From: Corynebacterium zhongnanshanii
GTDB taxonomy: Bacteria; Actinomycetota; Actinomycetes; Mycobacteriales; Mycobacteriaceae
NCBI RefSeq assembly: GCF_014490575.1
Contig: NZ_CP061033.1
Coordinates: 496,001 to 560,000, forward strand
Direction of reading: 5' to 3'
Length of the DNA stretch: 64,000 nucleotides
Positions within the stretch are counted from its first letter, which is position 1, and the number at the start of each line of letters is the position of its first letter. A program made the translations under genes and the position numbers. The notes under the pieces are model-generated. The model did not search any database. It was not told the DNA's origin and saw nothing but the letters and a program-made list of their open reading frames with translations. This document shows, piece by piece, positions 7,660-17,813 of the stretch.

Positions 7660-7682
7660 GGGGGAGGGGAAGGGGGTGGGGG
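7660..7682 (+). other. Potential G-quadruplex tract
   Basis: The plus strand reads G5-A-G4-AA-G5-T-G5, four guanine runs of at least four with loops of 1, 2 and 1 base. This is an unusually tight intramolecular quadruplex pattern. It lies in the 3' untranslated part of folA, between the stop codon and the terminator; the transcript itself carries the C-rich complement. Confidence 0.6.
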
Positions 7683-7731
7683 AAACTAAAGAGTCACGCC
7701 GCGATGTATCTATCTACATATGTGCATATAG

Positions 7732-8460
7732 TTACTCGCGCGGGCGCCGCTGCTGCCCACGTGTTGCCTGCCGCCGCACGTACTCACAAATCCGGTAATC
7801 CACGGTCGCGTCGCTGTCCACGGGGTGCCCCGTGGCGGAGGTCTCCCACGGTCCCGCGTTCTCCTCGAACTCGGTCGCGGGAATCTCCGGCGCATGCACG
7901 CTAAACCGCTCGGGCGCCACCATGTCGATCTCCGTAATCACCACGCGGTCGGAAATCGGCATGCACTGCGCGTACACCTGCCCGCCGCCCAGAATCCATA
8001 CCGTGGGCGTGAGCTCCGTCTCTGGCTCCTCTGCCCGCCGCTTACTGATCCACACCGCGGCCTGGGCAATCGCCTCGCTCAGCGAACTCACCCGATGCCC
8101 GCCCGGCGACGAGTACGCCTCGTTGCGCGTCACCACCCAATTCTCGCGCCCCGGCAGCGGCCGGTAGGGGGCCTCCAGCGCCTCCCAGCTGGTCCGGCCC
8201 ATCACCACGGGATATCCCATCGTGGAGAGTTGAAAATGCTTCAAATCCTCGGGCAAATACCAGGGCATGTCCTTACCGTCGCCGATAATGCCCGCCGTGG
8301 TTTGCGCCCAAATCTGTGCGATTTCAATATCCGACGCCGACACGCCAGAAATCCCCGCCTCAGCGAACGCTCGCTCAATGGCCTCATTGACCTTGTCCCG
8401 AGTGATCTCGGGGTAGTCACCAGGCTCAAAACCTGTGGGACGCGACGTAGTTTCCGCCAT
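7732..8460 (-). CDS. folA: Dihydrofolate reductase with an N-terminal extension
   Basis: The DHFR core starts near residue 45 (IEIAQIWAQTTAGIIG) and shows DMPWYLPEDLKHFQ, the GRTSWEAL motif and WILGGGQVYAQ, all family signatures for folate and NADPH binding. It reduces dihydrofolate made by ThyA. The 242-residue length exceeds the usual 160-185; about 44 residues precede the core. The ATG at 8460 shares its A with the thyA stop (TAATG), which supports this start by translational coupling, so the extension is likely real. The C-terminus ends in a short Arg/Gln-rich tail. Confidence 0.95.
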   Translation of the reverse strand: MAETTSRPTGFEPGDYPEITRDKVNEAIERAFAEAGISGVSASDIEIAQIWAQTTAGIIGDGKDMPWYLPEDLKHFQLSTMGYPVVMGRTSWEALEAPYRPLPGRENWVVTRNEAYSSPGGHRVSSLSEAIAQAAVWISKRRAEEPETELTPTVWILGGGQVYAQCMPISDRVVITEIDMVAPERFSVHAPEIPATEFEENAGPWETSATGHPVDSDATVDYRICEYVRRQATRGQQRRPRE

Positions 8461-9293
8461 TACACAGCCACCTTTCCCTTAATCGTGGGGTGAGGATCGT
8501 AACCGTCGAAGGATATGTCCTCGAATGAATAGCTAAACATGTCCGCCGCCTTATTCAGCACTAACTGGGGATACGGCCTGGCCTCGCGGGACAGCTGCAG
8601 TTCCACCTGTTCGCGGTGGTTGTCGTAGATGTGGCAATCGCCGCCGGTCCAGATGAACTCGCCGACCTCCAGGCCCGCCTGCTGCGCAAACATGTGAGTC
8701 AGCAGGGAATAGGAGGCGATATTAAACGGCACGCCCAAAAACATATCCGCGCTGCGCTGGTACAGCTGGCAGCTCAGTTTGCCGTCGGCTACGTATAGCT
8801 GGAAGAGCAAGTGGCACGGAGGTAATGCCATATTGTCCAACTCGGAGACATTCCACGCGCTGACAATATTGCGCCGGGAATCGGGGTTATTCTTCAGCAT
8901 TTCCAACGCCCCGGAAATCTGGTCAATGTGCTGACCGTTGGGAGTGGGCCAACTGCGCCACTGCACCCCGTAGACCGGGCCCAGGTCCCCATTCTCATCG
9001 GCCCATTCGTTCCAAATGCGAATGCCATTGTCCTGTAGCCACGTCACATTGGAGTCACCCCGCAAAAACCACAGCAGTTCGCCCACCACGGACTTAATGT
9101 GCACATTCTTGGTGGTAATGAGGGGGAAGGACTCGCTCAAATCGAAGCGAATCTGCTTGGCGAAAAGGCTGGTGGTTCCGGTTCCTGTCCGGTCTGGCTT
9201 GCGTGTGCCAGAATCCAGAATCTCCCGGAGAAGATCCTCGTACGGAGTGGGGATAGCGCCAGAGGCCACGGTGGACAACCTTTCCATCAACAC
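8460..9293 (-). CDS. thyA: Thymidylate synthase
   Basis: A 277-residue classic Thy[20 protein letters not shown] near the N-terminus, the catalytic cysteine C160 in LPPCHLLFQ, and the [18 protein letters not shown] phosphate/folate-binding segment. It methylates dUMP to dTMP using methylene-tetrahydrofolate, producing dihydrofolate for the coupled folA. The start may be the GTG at 9293 or the ATG at 9287 two codons later. A -10-like TAGACT lies upstream on the minus strand near 9316. The downstream end overlaps folA by one base. Confidence 0.97.
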   Translation of the reverse strand: MLMERLSTVASGAIPTPYEDLLREILDSGTRKPDRTGTGTTSLFAKQIRFDLSESFPLITTKNVHIKSVVGELLWFLRGDSNVTWLQDNGIRIWNEWADENGDLGPVYGVQWRSWPTPNGQHIDQISGALEMLKNNPDSRRNIVSAWNVSELDNMALPPCHLLFQLYVADGKLSCQLYQRSADMFLGVPFNIASYSLLTHMFAQQAGLEVGEFIWTGGDCHIYDNHREQVELQLSREARPYPQLVLNKAADMFSYSFEDISFDGYDPHPTIKGKVAV

Positions 9294-9323
9294 AAACCTA
9301 ACGCCGCTTAGTCTACCCGCGAT

Positions 9324-10073
9324 TTAGCCGCGCTGAAGATACTTGTCGGCGGCGCTCAAGAGCTTATCGGCAATGTCCGGCCGGCAGATCAGCAGATCGG
9401 GAAGATAGGTATCCTCCGCGCCGTAATCCACAGGGGATCCATCCAGCCGTGAGGTATGCAAACCCGCAGCTTGGGCCAGGCCCACGGGGGCTGCGTTATC
9501 CCATACGTATTGTCCTCCGGCGTGAATGTAGGCGTCGTTATCCCCCAAGATGACGGAGACGGTTTTCGCCCCGCACGAGCCCATGTGCACCAACTCCATG
9601 CCCGTTTCTTCCGCAATAAACGTTCCGATCTCCGGGGAGGAGTTTTGGCTGATGACCAGGCGGTTCGTGGGTTTGCCACCCACGGCGCGGATGTCGTTGC
9701 TGTGGAACACGCGGCCCAGGTCCGGCATGCCTACGGCAGCCTGCGTGATCACGCCCTTTTCTGCCAATGCGATATGTACCGCCCAGTCCTGGCGGCCACT
9801 GCCGTACTCGCGGGTGCCATCCAGCGGGTCGATGATCCACACGCGGTCCTTCACCAGGCGGGAGCCATCGTCGGGGGCCTCTTCGGATAAGACGGCATCG
9901 TCGGGACGGTGCTGCTCGAGGCAGCGGGCGATCCATCCTTGAGCGGTGGCGTCGCCGGCTTTGCCCAATACGTCGTCGCGCAACAGGCCTACGTTACGTA
10001 CGCCTTTGAGGATCTCTCCCGTGCCTAACGCCAGGCGCAGTGCCAACGTTGCATCGTCTACTTCGGCAGTCAT
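9324..10073 (-). CDS. cysQ: 3'(2'),5'-bisphosphate nucleotidase (CysQ-like)
   Basis: A member of the inositol monophosphatase/FIG superfamily with the metal motifs SEEAPDD, WIIDPLDGTREY and WDNAAPVGLAQAAG. CysQ removes phosphate from PAP/PAPS during sulfate assimilation; some relatives act on inositol phosphates. The ATG at 10073 (MTAEVDD, 249 residues) is preferred; the longer start at 10109 would overlap the lhr start. It is divergent from lhr, with about 34 bp between the start codons. Two further superfamily members (hisN and an inositol-phosphatase paralogue) lie within 10 kb. Confidence 0.85.
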   Translation of the reverse strand: MTAEVDDATLALRLALGTGEILKGVRNVGLLRDDVLGKAGDATAQGWIARCLEQHRPDDAVLSEEAPDDGSRLVKDRVWIIDPLDGTREYGSGRQDWAVHIALAEKGVITQAAVGMPDLGRVFHSNDIRAVGGKPTNRLVISQNSSPEIGTFIAEETGMELVHMGSCGAKTVSVILGDNDAYIHAGGQYVWDNAAPVGLAQAAGLHTSRLDGSPVDYGAEDTYLPDLLICRPDIADKLLSAADKYLQRG

Positions 10074-10107
10074 GGCACTAAGTCTAGCCGTCTGTTTAAC
10101 TGGTGAC

Positions 10108-13100
10108 ATGCCCGCCGACGTTCTTGATCGCTTTCATGCCCCCGTTGCTGCATGGTTCAGGGACGTCTTCGCGGAACCAACGCTGGTGCAAACCCAGGCA
10201 TGGGAGGCCATTTCCGCAGGTGATAATGCGCTTGTGGTGGCGCCGACGGGATCGGGAAAAACGCTGGCGGCGTTTCTGTGGTCCCTGTCCACGCTCACGT
10301 CCAGTCCCTTGCTGATCCCGTCTGACCTCCCCCAGCGTGAGGGATCAGATGCTGCAGTCCCTTCAGACTCCACACACACCGCCACCCACCGGGGAACCGG
10401 CACCACCAAAGTGCTGTACGTCTCCCCGCTGAAGGCCCTGGGCGTGGACGTGGACCGCAACCTGGCCGTGCCGCTGGCAGGCATCGCCCGCACCGCCGAC
10501 GCCCTCGGCCACAGCATCGCACCTGTCCGCGTGGGCGTGCGCAGCGGCGATACCCCGCAGACTGAACGCGCGAAGCTGCTGCGTAACCCGCCGGATATCC
10601 TCATCACCACGCCTGAATCCCTGTACTTGATGCTGACCTCGAAAGCCGCCGGGACTTTGGCCGGCGTGGAGACGGTCATCGTGGACGAGGTCCATGCGGT
10701 TGCCGGCACGAAACGCGGCGCGCATCTGGCGCTGAGCCTCGAGCGCCTGGAGATGGTCACCGGCGCCCCCGTGCAGCGCATCGGCCTGTCCGCCACGGTG
10801 AACCCCATCGATACCGTCGCCAGTTTCCTGGTCGGCGATCGCCCCGTGACCGTAGTGAATCCGCCGATCATGAAGCGATGGGATGTGCGCGTGCGCTCCG
10901 TGGTGGAGGATTTTCAGGATCCGCCGCCGGCGGAGGACCGCACCGATACTGAATCCGATCCTGCCGCCGATCCTGAGACCGACGCCGAAGCCCCCATCGA
11001 CGAGGCCCTCGTCGGACCCAGCCTCATGGGGGAAGGATTGGGAGGGGCGAGTTCGGCGGGGTCGGGGGCGCGTGTGGCCAGCGGCGTCGATAAAGAATCG
11101 GCGCTACCGCAGCAACGGTCCGTGTGGCCCCACGTCCAACGGGCGATCTATCAGCAGGTGATGGACAACCAATCCACGCTGGTGTTCGTGAATTCCCGCC
11201 GCGCGGCGGAGCGGCTCACAGGCGCGTTGAACGAGCTATGGGCCGCCGAGCACGACCCGGAATCCCTCGCCGCGCCCACCCGCAGGGACCCGGCTCAGCT
11301 GATGGCGCAATCGGCGCAGGTCACGGGCGCACCGGCGGTCATCGCTCGAGCCCACCACGGGTCCGTGTCCAAGGAGGAACGGGCGGATATTGAGCAGGCG
11401 TTGAAATCGGGGCGTCTGAAGTGCGTGGTCGCCACCAGCTCCCTGGAGTTAGGCATCGACATGGGCCTGGTGGATCACGTGGTGCAGGTCGGCGCGCCAC
11501 CCAGCGTGGCCAGCGCGGTGCAGCGGTGCGGTCGCGCAGGCCACACGGTGGGGGCGACCAGTTCCGCGACGATCTATCCTCTGCACAAGCAGGACGCCGA
11601 AGCGGCCGTGGTGGTGGTCGACCGTATGCTCAAAGGTCAGCTGGAGCCGCTGCATGTGGTCACCAATGCGCTGGATGTGCTGGCGCAGCAGACGGTCGCG
11701 GCGGCAGTCCAGGCGCCGGGTGGGCGCTTGGACGTGGAGCAGTGGTGGACCGCCGTGCGCCGCGCCCTGTGCTATTCCGCCCTGCCCCGCGAGGCCTTCG
11801 ACGGGGTGATCGAGCTGATCAGCGGCCATTACCCCTCCACTGATTTCGCGGACCTGAAGCCGCGTGTGACCTACGACGCCACGGCGGGCGTCCTGGAGGC
11901 GCGCCCCGGAACGCAACGCATCGCGGTGACGACGGGAGGAACCATCCCGGACCGTGGGATGTTCGGCGTGTTCCTGGCCGCCGGCAGCGAGACCGGAGCC
12001 CGCAGAGTGGGGGAGCTGGATGAGGAGATGGTCTACGAGTCCCGCGTGGGCGACGTGTTCACGCTGGGAGCGTCCAGCTGGAAGATCCTGGAGATCACAC
12101 GCGACCAGGTGATCGTGACCCCCGCGGCCGGGCACACCGGCCGCCTGCCGTTCTGGACCGGGGACGCCGAGGGCCGCCCGGTGGAGCTGGGACAGGCGAT
12201 CGGGGAACACCGCCGCCAGTGGGGAACCGGACAGCTGGGCGACATCAAGGGCCAGGACTTCCTGGATGAGTACACCATCAAGAATCTGGACACGTACTAC
12301 GCCGCGCAGAAGGACTCTGCGGGCCTGGTTCCGGATGAAAAGACCATCCTGATCGAACGCTTCAAGGATGATATTGGTGACTGGCGCGTGGTGATCCATT
12401 CCCCCTATGGCCGGGGTGTGAACGCCCCGTGGGCGATGGCGCTGGCAGCGCAGATCCAGGCGGAGACCGGGGTGGACGCGATGGCCGTGGCCGGCGACGA
12501 CGGACTGGTGCTGCGCGTGCCGTACTCGGACACCCCACCGGGTCTGGAGCTGGTGCTGGGCAGCGGACCCGCCGAGGAGCGCGCGAGCACCGCGGTGGCG
12601 GACGTGATGGATAACGTGGGTTCCTCCGCGCTGTTCGCGGGCCGTTTCCGGGAGTGCGCCGCCCGCGCGTTGCTGCTGCCCCGGCGCAACCCCGGCAAAC
12701 GCCAGCCGCTGTGGCAGCAGCGCCAGCGGGCAGCCCAGCTGCTGGACGTGGCGCGCAACCACCCGGAGTTTCCGATCATGGTGGAAACCATGCGGGAGTG
12801 CATCCACGATGTCTACAGCATGGATGCCCTGCGCACGGTGCTCACGGCTCTGGAGGAGCGCGGCGCGCCGGGCGGGGCGATCAGGGTCGCGGAGGTCACC
12901 ACGGACGGCCCCAGTGCCTTCGCAGAATCGCTGCTGTTTAGCTACACCGGCGCGTTCATGTACGAAGGGGATTCCGCCGAACGCGCGGCGGCCTTGGCAG
13001 TGGATCCTGTGCTGTTGGCGCAGGTCCTGGGCACCTCCTCCCAGAGTCATGTGTTGGACCCGGCGGTGGTGGGGCGCGTGGTGGAGGCCGCGCAGTGGCT

Positions 13101-15033
13101 GGCCGAGGGGCGCCGGGCCGCCTCGGCGGAACAAGCCATCGACATGCTGCGCAGCCTGGGGCCGCTGACCCTGGAGGAGATCGCCCGCCGGATCGAGCCG
13201 TGGGCTGAAGCCACCGAGCACCTCACGCCCACGGGGGTGAGCCTGGCGCAGCTGGAGGAGCTGATTCCCCGGCGCCTCATGCGCATCAGCTTCGGCGCTC
13301 AGACCAAGCTGGCCGTGGTGGAGGACATGCCGCTGCTGCGCGATGGCTTAGGTGTGCCGGTCCCGCCGGGCGTGGTGGCCGATGCGCGGGTGATTCCCGA
13401 CGCGCTGGACCAGCTGCTGCTCAGATGGCTGCGGCATCGCGGCCCGTCGTCGGCTGATGAGGCCGCCCAGGAGTTCGGCATGGGCGTGGCCGCGGCCCAG
13501 TCGCTGCTGAGCCGCTGGGTGAGCCAGAAGCGCCTGGAGCGCGTGGAGGATTCCACGGGCACGGGTATGCCGTTGTTCGTGGACGTGGCGATGCTGCGGC
13601 GCCTGCGCAGCGCCTCCCTCGCTGCCGCCCGCGGTGCAGTGGAGCCGGTCGCGCCGGAGGCCTACGCGCGGTTCCTGCAGGTCTGGCACGGCCTGGCCAC
13701 GCAGGAACGCGGGGACCTGCTGAACGTGATCGAGCAGCTGGCGGGCGTGGCGTTACCCGCCAGCGCCTGGGAGACCGTGGTCCTTCCCGCGCGCATCCCG
13801 GACTACCAGCCCGGCGACCTGGACGAGCTGCTGAGCTCCGGCGACGTCATCGCGGTGGGCTCCGGCGTGGCCGGCAGCGCCGATAGCTGGATCACCCTCC
13901 TGCCTGCGGATATGGCCCCGGCGCTGCTGCACTTACGCCCGCAGGAGGAGTCGGCGCTCAGCATGCTCGCCCTGCAAATCACCACCCACGTGGATGCCGG
14001 CGGTGCCTTCCTCGCCAGCGAACTCGCCACCGCGCTGGGGACTGATGCGGGTGCGGGCGTGGCCGAGGCGGCGAAGGATCTGATTGCTGCGATGTGGGAA
14101 TTATTCGACGCCGGCCTCATCACCCCCGACTCTTTCGCCCCGATCCGGGCCCGCCTTGCCGAGGCTGGAACGAGCGGCGGGCGACAAGCGCATCGCGCTC
14201 CCCGCCGGGATCGCGGGCGCGGAAGCCAGCGGCGGGTGCGCTTGGGGCGTCGGGGATTTACGCACGGATTCGCCGCCGAAGCAGCCACGGCCCGCCGCAA
14301 CGCTCTGGCCGCCAGTGCCCGCTCCACCGTGCCAGGGCGATGGTCGGCGCTACCCCGTACCTGGGACATCACGTCCACCGAGCTGGCCGCGATGCAGGGA
14401 GAAACCTGGATCGAGCGCTACGCGGTGGTGACCCGAGGGGCAGTGATGGCGGAGAAGGCCTCCGGCGGATTCGCGGAAGCCTACCGGCTCCTGTCCGCGT
14501 GGGAGGATTCCGGAAGCGTGCTGCGCGGATACATCATCGAGGGCCTGGGCGGGGCGCAGTTCGCACCGCGGGATGTGATCGGCCAGCTTCGGGATGCGCC
14601 GGAGCATACGTCTGAGCATGTCCCGGACGCGGGACCCGCCGAGCCCATCGTGCTCGCCACCCTGGACCCCGCCAACCCGTACGGCGCGGCGCTGCCCTGG
14701 CCCTCCGTGCGCGACGGCGCCACCACCCCCACTCGCAGCGCCGGGTCCCTGGTGGTCCTTCATGGAGGAGAGCTGCTGGCGTGGATGTCCCGCGGTGGCA
14801 AAAACATCAGCGTGATGCAGCACGGCGTCGTGGACGAGAGCCAGGGCGACCAGCCGGTTGACTCCGCGGTGGTGGAGCACGTCGTCGGAGCGTTGCAGGT
14901 CGCCGTGCACGCCGGGCGGCTGAGCCCCATCCTGGTGGAGAGGATCGACGGGGTGCCGGTGCTCGACGCAGACCTCCGCCCCTGGACTCGCGCCGGCGCG
15001 CGCCTGGTGCCCAAGGGCTTGAGCATCAAGTAG
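10108..15033 (+). CDS. lhr: Large helicase-related protein Lhr (ATP-dependent DNA helicase)
   Basis: A 1641-residue superfamily 2 helicase. Seen in order: Walker A APTGSGKTLAAF, YVSPLKALGVDV (motif Ia), TTPESLYLML, DEVHAV box (motif II), GLSATV (motif III), and the C-terminal RecA motifs TSSLELGIDMG and QRCGRAGH, then the long Lhr winged-helix and C-terminal domains. Lhr translocates 3' to 5' and unwinds RNA:DNA and DNA duplexes in repair. Two low-complexity insertions are visible: about 35 residues after motif I and an Asp/Glu-Pro-rich stretch near residues 270-330. The ATG at 10108 is chosen because the helicase homology begins there; the upstream in-frame part is antisense to cysQ. It is followed after 10 bp by nei2, as in mycobacteria. 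Confidence 0.95.
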   Translation: MPADVLDRFHAPVAAWFRDVFAEPTLVQTQAWEAISAGDNALVVAPTGSGKTLAAFLWSLSTLTSSPLLIPSDLPQREGSDAAVPSDSTHTATHRGTGTTKVLYVSPLKALGVDVDRNLAVPLAGIARTADALGHSIAPVRVGVRSGDTPQTERAKLLRNPPDILITTPESLYLMLTSKAAGTLAGVETVIVDEVHAVAGTKRGAHLALSLERLEMVTGAPVQRIGLSATVNPIDTVASFLVGDRPVTVVNPPIMKRWDVRVRSVVEDFQDPPPAEDRTDTESDPAADPETDAEAPIDEALVGPSLMGEGLGGASSAGSGARVASGVDKESALPQQRSVWPHVQRAIYQQVMDNQSTLVFVNSRRAAERLTGALNELWAAEHDPESLAAPTRRDPAQLMAQSAQVTGAPAVIARAHHGSVSKEERADIEQALKSGRLKCVVATSSLELGIDMGLVDHVVQVGAPPSVASAVQRCGRAGHTVGATSSATIYPLHKQDAEAAVVVVDRMLKGQLEPLHVVTNALDVLAQQTVAAAVQAPGGRLDVEQWWTAVRRALCYSALPREAFDGVIELISGHYPSTDFADLKPRVTYDATAGVLEARPGTQRIAVTTGGTIPDRGMFGVFLAAGSETGARRVGELDEEMVYESRVGDVFTLGASSWKILEITRDQVIVTPAAGHTGRLPFWTGDAEGRPVELGQAIGEHRRQWGTGQLGDIKGQDFLDEYTIKNLDTYYAAQKDSAGLVPDEKTILIERFKDDIGDWRVVIHSPYGRGVNAPWAMALAAQIQAETGVDAMAVAGDDGLVLRVPYSDTPPGLELVLGSGPAEERASTAVADVMDNVGSSALFAGRFRECAARALLLPRRNPGKRQPLWQQRQRAAQLLDVARNHPEFPIMVETMRECIHDVYSMDALRTVLTALEERGAPGGAIRVAEVTTDGPSAFAESLLFSYTGAFMYEGDSAERAAALAVDPVLLAQVLGTSSQSHVLDPAVVGRVVEAAQWLAEGRRAASAEQAIDMLRSLGPLTLEEIARRIEPWAEATEHLTPTGVSLAQLEELIPRRLMRISFGAQTKLAVVEDMPLLRDGLGVPVPPGVVADARVIPDALDQLLLRWLRHRGPSSADEAAQEFGMGVAAAQSLLSRWVSQKRLERVEDSTGTGMPLFVDVAMLRRLRSASLAAARGAVEPVAPEAYARFLQVWHGLATQERGDLLNVIEQLAGVALPASAWETVVLPARIPDYQPGDLDELLSSGDVIAVGSGVAGSADSWITLLPADMAPALLHLRPQEESALSMLALQITTHVDAGGAFLASELATALGTDAGAGVAEAAKDLIAAMWELFDAGLITPDSFAPIRARLAEAGTSGGRQAHRAPRRDRGRGSQRRVRLGRRGFTHGFAAEAATARRNALAASARSTVPGRWSALPRTWDITSTELAAMQGETWIERYAVVTRGAVMAEKASGGFAEAYRLLSAWEDSGSVLRGYIIEGLGGAQFAPRDVIGQLRDAPEHTSEHVPDAGPAEPIVLATLDPANPYGAALPWPSVRDGATTPTRSAGSLVVLHGGELLAWMSRGGKNISVMQHGVVDESQGDQPVDSAVVEHVVGALQVAVHAGRLSPILVERIDGVPVLDADLRPWTRAGARLVPKGLSIK

Positions 15034-15043
15034 CCTAGGCGTC

Positions 15044-15919
15044 ATGCCCGAGGGAGATTCCGTCCTGCAGCTGTCCGAACGCCTGCAATGGATGACCGGC
15101 CGAACAGTCACCCACACCGATATTCGCGTACCCCGATGGGCCACCACCAGCCTCACCGGTCAGACAGTCCACCGCGTATGGCCCTACGGAAAACACCTGT
15201 TCATGCACATCGGGGACACGCTGGTGCACACACACCTGAAAATGGAGGGCGTGTGGTCCATCCATGCACAAGGAACCCGCTGGCGCAGACCCCATCACAC
15301 AGCCCGCATCATCCTTCGCTTCACTCCGCAACACGAGGGCGGCCCGCAGATCGAAATCGTGGGCCACAGCCTGGGCTTCGTGCGCCTGCATCCCGCCGAG
15401 GCCTACCCGGAGGTCATCGCGCACCTAGGCCCGGACATCCTCGCTGAGCCACACACCTGGGAATCCACAGGGAAGGAGTGCGCCTTAGCCAACATCATGA
15501 CCCGCCCCGGCCGAAGCCTCGGCGCCGCGCTCGTGGACCAAACCATGGTCGCGGGCATTGGCAACGAATACCGCGCCGAGGTGATGTTCCTGCTCGGCTG
15601 GCATCCCGCCATCCCCGTCGACGCCGTCGGCGAGTCAGGGGTCACCCGCGCCCTGGAGGTTGCGCGCCGAGTGATGTGGGACAACAGGCTCGAACCTCAC
15701 CGGGTGTTCACCGGGGACCGGCGCCGCGGCATGAGTACCTACGTGTTTGGGCGGGCCGACCGCCCCTGCCGACGCTGCGGCACGCTCATCGAGACCTCTA
15801 CCCTGGGAGGGCGCTGGGCCGGAGGGGATTCGGAGCTCGACTCAGCAGAGCTGGAGCGCATCATCTGGTGGTGCCCCCACTGCCAGGCGCTTGAGCGCTC
15901 CGCAACGTCAGGTCGCTAG
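15044..15919 (+). CDS. nei2: Endonuclease VIII-type DNA glycosylase (Nei2)
   Basis: The Fpg/Nei family is shown by the N-terminal MPEGDS (catalytic Pro2/Glu3), the YGKHLFMHI lysine segment, GNEYRAEVMF in the helix-two-turn-helix, and a C-terminal four-cysteine zinc finger (CRRCG...WWCPHC). It excises oxidised pyrimidines and nicks the abasic site. The 291-residue length is normal. It starts 10 bp after lhr, so the pair is probably one transcript, as for the Mycobacterium lhr-nei pair. The last codons and stop lie inside a 24-bp tandem repeat shared with the end of pgi. Confidence 0.93.
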   Translation: MPEGDSVLQLSERLQWMTGRTVTHTDIRVPRWATTSLTGQTVHRVWPYGKHLFMHIGDTLVHTHLKMEGVWSIHAQGTRWRRPHHTARIILRFTPQHEGGPQIEIVGHSLGFVRLHPAEAYPEVIAHLGPDILAEPHTWESTGKECALANIMTRPGRSLGAALVDQTMVAGIGNEYRAEVMFLLGWHPAIPVDAVGESGVTRALEVARRVMWDNRLEPHRVFTGDRRRGMSTYVFGRADRPCRRCGTLIETSTLGGRWAGGDSELDSAELERIIWWCPHCQALERSATSGR

Positions 15920-15949
15920 CGCTCCGCAACGTCAGGTCGCTAGCGCTCC
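15894..15949. repeat. 24-bp tandem repeat spanning the nei2 and pgi stop codons
   Basis: AGCGCTCCGCAACGTCAGGTCGCT-type units of 24 bases lie at 15894-15917 and 15918-15941, perfectly repeated, with a partial third AGCGCTCC at 15942-15949. The nei2 stop TAG is at the junction of unit 1 and 2, and the pgi stop (minus strand) is at the junction of unit 2 and the partial unit. The convergent genes therefore end 20 bp apart, inside the repeat. The unit is also rich in self-complement (AGCGCT). Confidence 0.9.
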
Positions 15950-17715
15950 CTGCGACTGCGGTAGTGGTGGATCAGATCATCGGTGGAGGAGTCTCCGGTG
16001 TCCACCGCGCTCTCACCGTGGAGCAGGTCCAGCAGGGTGGTGGCCTGCGCCTTACCCAGCTCCACACCCCACTGGTCGAAGCTGTTGATGCCCCACAGCA
16101 CACCCTGGACAAAGGCGATGTGTTCGTACAGAGCAATGAGCGCTCCCAGCGTGCGCGGGGTCAACTTGTCACCAAGGATCGTGGTGGACGGGCGGTTGCC
16201 CGGCATCACCTTGTGGGCAATCAGAGCCTCGTCCAAGCCCTCCTCCCGAAGCTCCTCGGCAGTCTTGCCGAACGCCAGCACGCGGGATTGTGCAAAGAGG
16301 TTGCTCATCAGCATGTCGTGCATGCTGTGCGCGCCGGTGGCGTCGGCATGATCCACGTGCGGGTTCACGAAGCCAATGAAATCAACGGGGATCAAGTGAG
16401 TGCCCTGGTGGACCAGCTGCATGAAGGCGTGCTGACCGTTGGTGCCCGGCTCGCCCCAGTAGATCTCGCCCGTGGGTGTGGTGACAGCGCTGCCGTCCAG
16501 GTGCACGGACTTTCCGTTGGACTCCATCATCAGCTGCTGCAGGTAAGCCGGGAAGCGGTCCAGGTCCTGCGAGTAGGGCAGCACCGCGTGGGACTGCGCG
16601 CCCAGCAGGCTGGTATACCACACGCCCAGCAGAGCCATGAGTACGGGAACGTTCATCTCCAGCGGCTCGGAGCTGAAGTGCTTGTCGACGTCGTAGAAGC
16701 CCTCCAGGAAGTTCGTGAAGTCGCGTGGGCCGATCGCTGCCATGAGGGTCAGGCCAATAGAGGAGTCCACCGAGTAGCGGCCGCCTACCCAATCCCAGAA
16801 CTCAAACATGTTCTTTGGGTCGATGCCGAATTCCTCGACCTCCTCCTGGTGGGTGGATACAGCCACGAAGTGCTTCGCGGTGATCTGGCGGATCTGCTCG
16901 TCGGTACTGACGTCCACGCCGGTGCGCTCCAGCCGGGCCAGCAGCCAGCGGCGTGCAGCGTGCGCGTTCGCCAGCGTCTCGGCGGTATTGAAGGTCTTGG
17001 ATGCCACCACAAACAGCGTGGATTCTGCACCGATCTTGCCCTGCTGTTCCAGCTGATCCAGCACGGCCTCCAGGTGTGCAGGGTCCACGTTGGAAATGAA
17101 GTGAGGGGTAATGCCGGCGGTCTGGTACGGGCGCAGGGCCTCCGCGGCCATGGCGGGGCCTAGGTCCGAGCCGCCAATGCCGATGTTCACCACGTGCTTG
17201 ATCGTGTGGCCGGAGATGCCCTGCCACTGACCGGAACGCAGCGCTTTCGCGAAGTCCCGCATGCGGCCCAGGACCTGGTGCACGTCCGCGGCGATGTCCT
17301 GCGTGTTGCCTTCGGCGTCCTCCACGGTCAGGTCGCGGTCGACGGGCAGGCGCAGTGCGGTGTGGAGCACGGAGCGCTGCTCAGTGGTGTTGATCTGCTG
17401 CCCCTCGAACATCGCCACGCGGTAATCCTCCACCTTCTTGCTGCGGGCGAGGTTCACCAGCAGGTTCAGGCCGGAGGGGTCAATGAGGTTTTTGGACAGG
17501 TCCACCCGTAACGGGCCGCACTGGAATGTCATGTCCGACGCCCGGCCTGGCTGCTCCTGGAAGAGCTTGCGCAGGTTCAGGGTGTTATCCGTATCTACTG
17601 CCGTGGGAGTGCCCAGGGAAGTGGTGAAACGTTCAGCATGCTCCAGCAGTTTTTCCCATTCATACAAGGTGGTGAGGTCTTGTTCAGCCGGTGGTACGAA
17701 GTGCTGATGGGACAT
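15940..17715 (-). CDS. pgi: Glucose-6-phosphate isomerase
   Basis: A 591-residue long-form PGI; the family signatures are [34 protein letters not shown] (sugar-phosphate loop), [12 protein letters not shown] and the C-terminal [14 protein letters not shown]. It interconverts glucose-6-phosphate and fructose-6-phosphate in the cytoplasm. The start ATG at 17715 has GAGGAG about 11 bases upstream. The gene converges on nei2, and its stop falls in the 24-bp tandem repeat. About 100 bp without a gene separates it from the hisN stop. Confidence 0.98.
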   Translation of the reverse strand: MSHQHFVPPAEQDLTTLYEWEKLLEHAERFTTSLGTPTAVDTDNTLNLRKLFQEQPGRASDMTFQCGPLRVDLSKNLIDPSGLNLLVNLARSKKVEDYRVAMFEGQQINTTEQRSVLHTALRLPVDRDLTVEDAEGNTQDIAADVHQVLGRMRDFAKALRSGQWQGISGHTIKHVVNIGIGGSDLGPAMAAEALRPYQTAGITPHFISNVDPAHLEAVLDQLEQQGKIGAESTLFVVASKTFNTAETLANAHAARRWLLARLERTGVDVSTDEQIRQITAKHFVAVSTHQEEVEEFGIDPKNMFEFWDWVGGRYSVDSSIGLTLMAAIGPRDFTNFLEGFYDVDKHFSSEPLEMNVPVLMALLGVWYTSLLGAQSHAVLPYSQDLDRFPAYLQQLMMESNGKSVHLDGSAVTTPTGEIYWGEPGTNGQHAFMQLVHQGTHLIPVDFIGFVNPHVDHADATGAHSMHDMLMSNLFAQSRVLAFGKTAEELREEGLDEALIAHKVMPGNRPSTTILGDKLTPRTLGALIALYEHIAFVQGVLWGINSFDQWGVELGKAQATTLLDLLHGESAVDTGDSSTDDLIHHYRSRRER

Positions 17716-17813
17716 TGGGGGCGACGCTCCTCATAACTTAGGTAGTACGCGGATTGCGAGAAAGTTTCTATTGTCCACAGTCTACGCGGGTCCGGGAATG
17801 TGTGCCGGTGGCC

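Noticed and set aside
11449..13221. Minus-strand frame of 590 codons inside lhr
   Set aside because: It overlaps conserved helicase domains on the other strand and has no recognisable motif.
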